64,000 nucleotides of DNA from CACZQA01 sp050943615 (lineage in GTDB: Bacteria; Actinomycetota; Coriobacteriia; Coriobacteriales; QAMH01): the NCBI GenBank assembly GCA_050943615.1, contig JBMNPN010000003.1:1-64000 (forward strand), written 5' to 3'. Position numbers and translations under genes: made by a program. Shown here one piece after another: positions 60,372 through 64,000 of this stretch. Under the pieces are notes generated by a model. It saw only the letters and a list, made by a program, of their open reading frames with translations. It made no database searches and was not told where the DNA came from. How positions within the stretch are numbered: the first letter of the stretch is position 1; each line of letters opens with the position of its first letter.

Positions 60372-62660
60372 CTAACCAAGGCTCTCGACTTTGCGGATCT
60401 TGCAGATGCCGTTCTTGTACGGCGCGCCATATCCCGTGACCGAAACACTCTCGTGCGGAATCAGGTTGTTCGCATTTGCCTTCCAGACTCCGTAGAGGTT
60501 GGGTGCCTCACCGTCCTGCTCGGGGAACCACCAGGCATGCTCGACATGGATGAACTTGTCGTTAACCTCTTCGGTGAGATGCGCTTTCTGCGTCATCTTT
60601 CCAAGCGGGCTTTCCACCTCGACCCAATCGCCTTCTTCGATGCCATACTTCTCGGCAGTAACAGGATTAATCGTCACGAGTGGCCAGGGGTGCAGGCGTC
60701 GCATCGTCGTGCCCTTCTGACGGTGCTCGGAATGGAACATGGAGATATGACGTCCGCCAGTGGTGTAGTACAGCGGATACTCCTCCGCCAGATCAGGTCG
60801 CGAGATATGGCTGTACTCAGGCTCTTCGTAATAAGGAACCGGCTCCTCGCCAAAGCCCGCCAGAACTGGGGACCACAGCTCGATCTGACCGGACGTAGTG
60901 TCGAACCCAGGCTTTCCATCTGGACGGAGCAGCCCCTTCTCGTATTTTCGATACTCATAGCCCGACATCTTTGCCGGAACCGCCTTGACATCGTCGAGAC
61001 CATAGCCATACGTGTCCTTGAGCATCTTGTCGAAGAACTTGTCGGGCGTATCCATGTCCTTCCAGAGTTCGGGACGCATGCGCTTGCCCATATCGATGAG
61101 GATCTCAAGGTCGGACTTGGTGTTGGGATTGTGCACTGCCTTGTTCATGGCACCGATGAAGTGCTGGTTGCGACCATAGTTGGGCGTCACGAGTCCCTCA
61201 TGTTCAGCAAAAGTCGAAAGCGGCAAAACCAAGTCGGCCAACCCCATGATCGTCGGCGTCATGAAGATGTCCTGGACGACGGTGAACTCGAGGTCTTTCA
61301 TGGCCTCGTACCATCGTTTGGGCTGGTCGGCCATGCATGCGAGCGGATTGCTTCCGATAATCCAGCACATGCGGAGCTTGTAATATTCGGGACGGTCTGC
61401 CCATTTCCCCTCGAGCCAGTTCAGAAGCGTGTCACCCTGGACGCCGCCCATTGCTGCGCCGGCATTGAACAGAGCATACTTGCCATCGAGATCTACGATG
61501 TGCTTTGCTGCCATCTCTGGGGAAATGGTGTCGGACATGTCATAGCGCCACTGGCCGATGAAGCTCGTCGGTTTGGTGATGGTCACACCGCCCGGCACGT
61601 CGATGTATCCGCAAATAGCGACAAGTGCGAGGAAGCATTGAGCTGCCTGAGTCGAGGCTTTGGACTGGTCAAGTGCTACGCCCCATGTAGCAGTAGAGGG
61701 AGCATTCGTCGCAAACGCACGTGCGGCACCAACCAGCTGCTCGGGATCGACCCAAGACACCTCCTGGACCTTCTCCGGAGTCCACTCTTCAACAGCTTCG
61801 GCAAGTTGATCGAATCCGTAGCACCACTTGTCGACAAACTCGTGATTGTAGAGGTCTTCTTTGATAACGACGCGCAGAAGCCCCATGCCCACCGCCGCAT
61901 CGGTGCCAGGCCTGAGTTGCAGATGATACTCTGCATGTGCGCCAAGCCAGGTCAAACGCGGGTCAATGGTGATGATCTTTGAGCCGCGCTTCATAAGATC
62001 GATAATGCTATGGCCAAAAAACCCGTCTGGACTTGAATAAAGCGGATCCTTGCCCCATACGATAATGTACTTGGGCGCCTCCCAACCAGGATGGTCGTAG
62101 CGGTCTTCCCAATACTGCGCCCAGTCGATCTCGGGAACCCCAGCACCGAGCAGGTAGTTGGTAATCGTAGCGCGCGGACCATAGCACGCCTCGCCGGAAA
62201 ATGCATAGGTGGATGCACCGTTACACGTGTTGCAGACGGCAGGACCATACACGGGGGCATACAACGTCGACTCACGCCCTGTACCAGTCAGGGTAAAGAT
62301 AGTCTCCGCACCCCACTTGTCCCAGATTTCGCGAATCTTTTGCTCGAGAAGGTCGTATGCCTCGTCCCAACTGATCTTTACCCACGCATCTTGCCCGCGT
62401 TTATCGCGGTCACGCTTCATCGGACTTGTCAAACGCTCGGGACTGTACATGATCTCATCAAGCGCCAGACAGCGGGGGCACACGCGACCGTTGGTCACGG
62501 GATTATCGGGATCCCCTTCTACCTTGATGAGCTTGTTGTCCTTGACGTACAGAATGAGACCACATCCAACGGGGTGGTCCCCCGGCGGCGACCAGGCGCA
62601 AGTGCGCACTTTCATCACGCCATCCTCTTCGGTGACGTAGGGCTTTATTGCCTCAGCCAT
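60372..62660 (-). CDS. Mo-bisMGD oxidoreductase, acetylene-hydratase/catechol-dehydroxylase-like branch
   Basis: A 762-residue DMSO-reductase superfamily protein with molybdopterin domains throughout and no twin-arginine signal, so it is cytoplasmic. The N-terminal cysteines are C21, C33, C61 and C64; where the family usually has C-x2-C-x3-C or similar, the segment reads CAWSPPGDHPVGC, with Asp28 at the place of a likely second ligand. Cofactor-binding stretches include WGKDPLYSSPDGFFGH, TIDPRLTWLGAHA, GADLVLPLSTFAEHEG-like GLADLVLPLSTFAEHE and the C-terminal HPWPLVTINP/YGIEEGDWVEVESP. It heads the operon with a ferredoxin, DUF2007-like protein and MFS transporter. Candidate reactions are reductive dehydroxylation or hydration of an aromatic or unsaturated compound; the substrate is unknown. 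Confidence 0.9.
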   Translation of the reverse strand: MAEAIKPYVTEEDGVMKVRTCAWSPPGDHPVGCGLILYVKDNKLIKVEGDPDNPVTNGRVCPRCLALDEIMYSPERLTSPMKRDRDKRGQDAWVKISWDEAYDLLEQKIREIWDKWGAETIFTLTGTGRESTLYAPVYGPAVCNTCNGASTYAFSGEACYGPRATITNYLLGAGVPEIDWAQYWEDRYDHPGWEAPKYIIVWGKDPLYSSPDGFFGHSIIDLMKRGSKIITIDPRLTWLGAHAEYHLQLRPGTDAAVGMGLLRVVIKEDLYNHEFVDKWCYGFDQLAEAVEEWTPEKVQEVSWVDPEQLVGAARAFATNAPSTATWGVALDQSKASTQAAQCFLALVAICGYIDVPGGVTITKPTSFIGQWRYDMSDTISPEMAAKHIVDLDGKYALFNAGAAMGGVQGDTLLNWLEGKWADRPEYYKLRMCWIIGSNPLACMADQPKRWYEAMKDLEFTVVQDIFMTPTIMGLADLVLPLSTFAEHEGLVTPNYGRNQHFIGAMNKAVHNPNTKSDLEILIDMGKRMRPELWKDMDTPDKFFDKMLKDTYGYGLDDVKAVPAKMSGYEYRKYEKGLLRPDGKPGFDTTSGQIELWSPVLAGFGEEPVPYYEEPEYSHISRPDLAEEYPLYYTTGGRHISMFHSEHRQKGTTMRRLHPWPLVTINPVTAEKYGIEEGDWVEVESPLGKMTQKAHLTEEVNDKFIHVEHAWWFPEQDGEAPNLYGVWKANANNLIPHESVSVTGYGAPYKNGICKIRKVESLG

Positions 62661-62841
62661 CTTGATGTCCTCCTCCTTCTCTTTCGCTGCACGAACCTTG
62701 CATGCCGCTTACATGCAGGCAGTCAGCGGACATGCGATTAACGTGAAAATATCGAGAGAAGGAGATACGACAAAGCCACCCCAGGGGTTGTTTTTCACAA
62801 ACCGAGGGTGCTGATTCGGGTTGTCTTTTCGCGTCAGAGGC

Positions 62842-62884
62842 AACCCTCAGAGGGTTATATACAAGTCTGACCTGCGCTTATCAA
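62842..62884 (-). promoter_or_regulatory. Promoter and 15-bp palindrome of the Mo-enzyme operon
   Basis: On the minus strand TTGATA (62879-62884, overlapping the luxR stop codon), a 17-bp spacer and TATATA (62856-62861) form a promoter. The perfect palindrome AACCCTC-T-GAGGGTT (62842-62856) lies across the expected start site; related AACCC motifs recur downstream (about 62780-62825). This is a candidate LuxR-type operator. Confidence 0.65.
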
Positions 62885-64000
62885 GAGATGCCCCTGAGAG
62901 CGTCATCGATAAGGTCAAGAAGCTCCTCGCGTGAATGAACCTGAAGTTTGGCATAGATTCTTCGCACGTGCCCCTTGGACGTGTTATAGGAGATGCCAAG
63001 TTCCTCAGCGATAAAAGACGTGCTTCTGCCACGTCCCAGATATGCGAGAACTTCGCGCTCGCGCGCAGTGAGCCCCGCGCGGCCGGCAAGATTGTCATAT
63101 GCGAGCTTGCGCCGCTCTTCAACGTTTGTTTCTGGTCTGGATTCGGCTTGAAGCGTCTCTTCGCGGAACGTCTTTTCGAGGGCAGATTCAATAGTACGTT
63201 CATCGAGGACAAGGAACGACATCATAAGCACGAGAACTACCAGAACAATGCTGATCGTGCTCATAAACGAGAACAGCCCTGGAACGAGCGACGATGCGCA
63301 GACGACAATGAGCTGTCCAGCAGTGGTGCCAAGGGCAGATGCACCGCGACCAAAACCGAAAACACATACAGGACTCATCGTCGTCTGGCCGGCGATATTG
63401 GCAAACAGGCACCAGAGCGTGAGCACGAAAATATTGTAAGCACAGTTCACGATGATAGCCTGCAGGGAGAGAAACTCGGGACCGAGCAAAGGTGCGAGCA
63501 GCAGGCCAAGAGCAGCAACGATAATCACGGGATAATAGATTTTACTCAGGTCAAAGCGCTTCACGCTGTTTACTAGGGCAAAGACGACCACGAGAGCCGC
63601 TGAAACAATCAGGGTCACAAACACGCTCATCGCCGCCTGAGCACGCACGACTTCAATCTCGCCTTGCAACGTGAACGTCCCCTTTGTAATCCCAACAGCA
63701 AGTGAGAAAACGGCGACAAAAAGCACACACCGCAGAAAGAACCCACGAGGAAGAAGCTTGATGGGGATCGCGTCGGTCTTGTCTATTTCACGGCTATCGA
63801 CAGGACGCAGGAGCGCAAGCAACATAGCGCAGATGAGAAACAAGGAAATTACAAGAACCGAAAGCCACCGATCGAGGCCAACGCAGACAAAGTAAAGCAG
63901 ATTGGCGAGCATGCCCGAAGCAAAGGTTGTGAAGAAGACGCTCATGGAGTCAAGTGAGCTATACATATAGCCTATGCGCAGGCAGAGAAACGAAGTACCG
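62881..64000 (-). CDS. LuxR-family regulator with membrane domain (5' end beyond window)
   Basis: At least 372 codons, open at the right edge: the frame has no stop up to base 64000, so the true start is outside. The visible part has about 10 membrane helices and a C-terminal LuxR helix-turn-helix with GLTAREREVLAYLGRGR, ISYNTSKGHVRRIYAK and LQVHSREELLDLID. It is a paralogue in design of the regulator at 51745-53307. It lies directly upstream of the Mo-enzyme operon on the same strand, and its likely task is sensing that enzyme's substrate. Confidence 0.92.
   Translation of the reverse strand, partial: GTSFLCLRIGYMYSSLDSMSVFFTTFASGMLANLLYFVCVGLDRWLSVLVISLFLICAMLLALLRPVDSREIDKTDAIPIKLLPRGFFLRCVLFVAVFSLAVGITKGTFTLQGEIEVVRAQAAMSVFVTLIVSAALVVVFALVNSVKRFDLSKIYYPVIIVAALGLLLAPLLGPEFLSLQAIIVNCAYNIFVLTLWCLFANIAGQTTMSPVCVFGFGRGASALGTTAGQLIVVCASSLVPGLFSFMSTISIVLVVLVLMMSFLVLDERTIESALEKTFREETLQAESRPETNVEERRKLAYDNLAGRAGLTAREREVLAYLGRGRSTSFIAEELGISYNTSKGHVRRIYAKLQVHSREELLDLIDDALRGIS

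Overview
The window looks like a GC-rich, anaerobic member of the Coriobacteriia, most likely family Eggerthellaceae (a gut type such as Slackia, Denitrobacterium, Eggerthella or Adlercreutzia). The evidence is the actinobacterial dnaK-grpE-dnaJ-hspR order with a MerR-type HspR, large multi-membrane-helix LuxR regulators, a Mo-bisMGD oxidoreductase locus with ferredoxin and MFS transporter, an anchorless fumarate reductase with a separate CCG-domain subunit, and a LarA-type racemase. Genus assignment is inference. No rRNA, insertion sequence, prophage or CRISPR array was seen. Three tRNAs are present (Gln-TTG, Phe-GAA, Val-TAC).

Layout. 0-12 kb (all minus): HtrA protease, an ArsP_2-type metal permease, MobA, then an ion-transport run: CtpE-like P-type ATPase, a TrkH protein fused to an exported OB-fold-like domain, a 47-residue membrane peptide, a second TrkH, a free-standing copy of the OB-fold-like protein, and RsgA. 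12-19 kb: the heat-shock block clpB and dnaK-grpE-dnaJ-hspR. 19-20 kb: an 80-bp-period array of five hairpin units (array A), a small membrane protein and a ferredoxin. 21-25.5 kb: pth, prs, glmU, tRNA-Gln, ispE, veg. 25.6-32 kb: pgi, a second array of four of the same units (array B), a prepilin-peptidase-like gene, an FAD oxidoreductase, lysC and a 5-formyl-THF cyclo-ligase. 32-37 kb: phenylacetate-CoA ligase, then a four-gene ECF transporter behind a T-box whose specifier reads UGG (Trp) and whose acceptor-binding bulge is UGGC, matching tRNA-Trp. 37.1-37.7 kb: a second repeat family (region C). 37.7-42.4 kb: tRNA-Phe, an LCP cell-wall ligase, an ABC polysaccharide exporter pair, a HEAT-repeat protein, tRNA-Val.

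42.5-51.3 kb is a carbon/energy module, all minus: DASS dicarboxylate-type transporter, two-subunit class I fumarase, fumarate reductase flavoprotein, iron-sulfur subunit and CCG subunit, an unknown 176-residue protein and a LarA-family racemase. A membrane LuxR regulator is divergent from the transporter, followed by a CPA2 antiporter. 55-57.8 kb holds more region-C-type repeats (region D), RhaD-like aldolase, aspartate-semialdehyde dehydrogenase and a large nested inverted repeat. 58-64 kb is a substrate-utilisation locus: a membrane LuxR regulator (cut by the window end), then a cytoplasmic Mo-bisMGD enzyme, its ferredoxin, a small DUF2007-like protein and an MFS transporter, with a recognisable promoter and a 15-bp palindrome at the presumed start site.

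The observations most worth following are the two families of palindromic interspersed repeats, the tandemly duplicated TrkH/OB-fold module with one copy fused, the Mo-enzyme locus with an altered cysteine motif, and the Trp T-box followed by a second dense run of hairpins.
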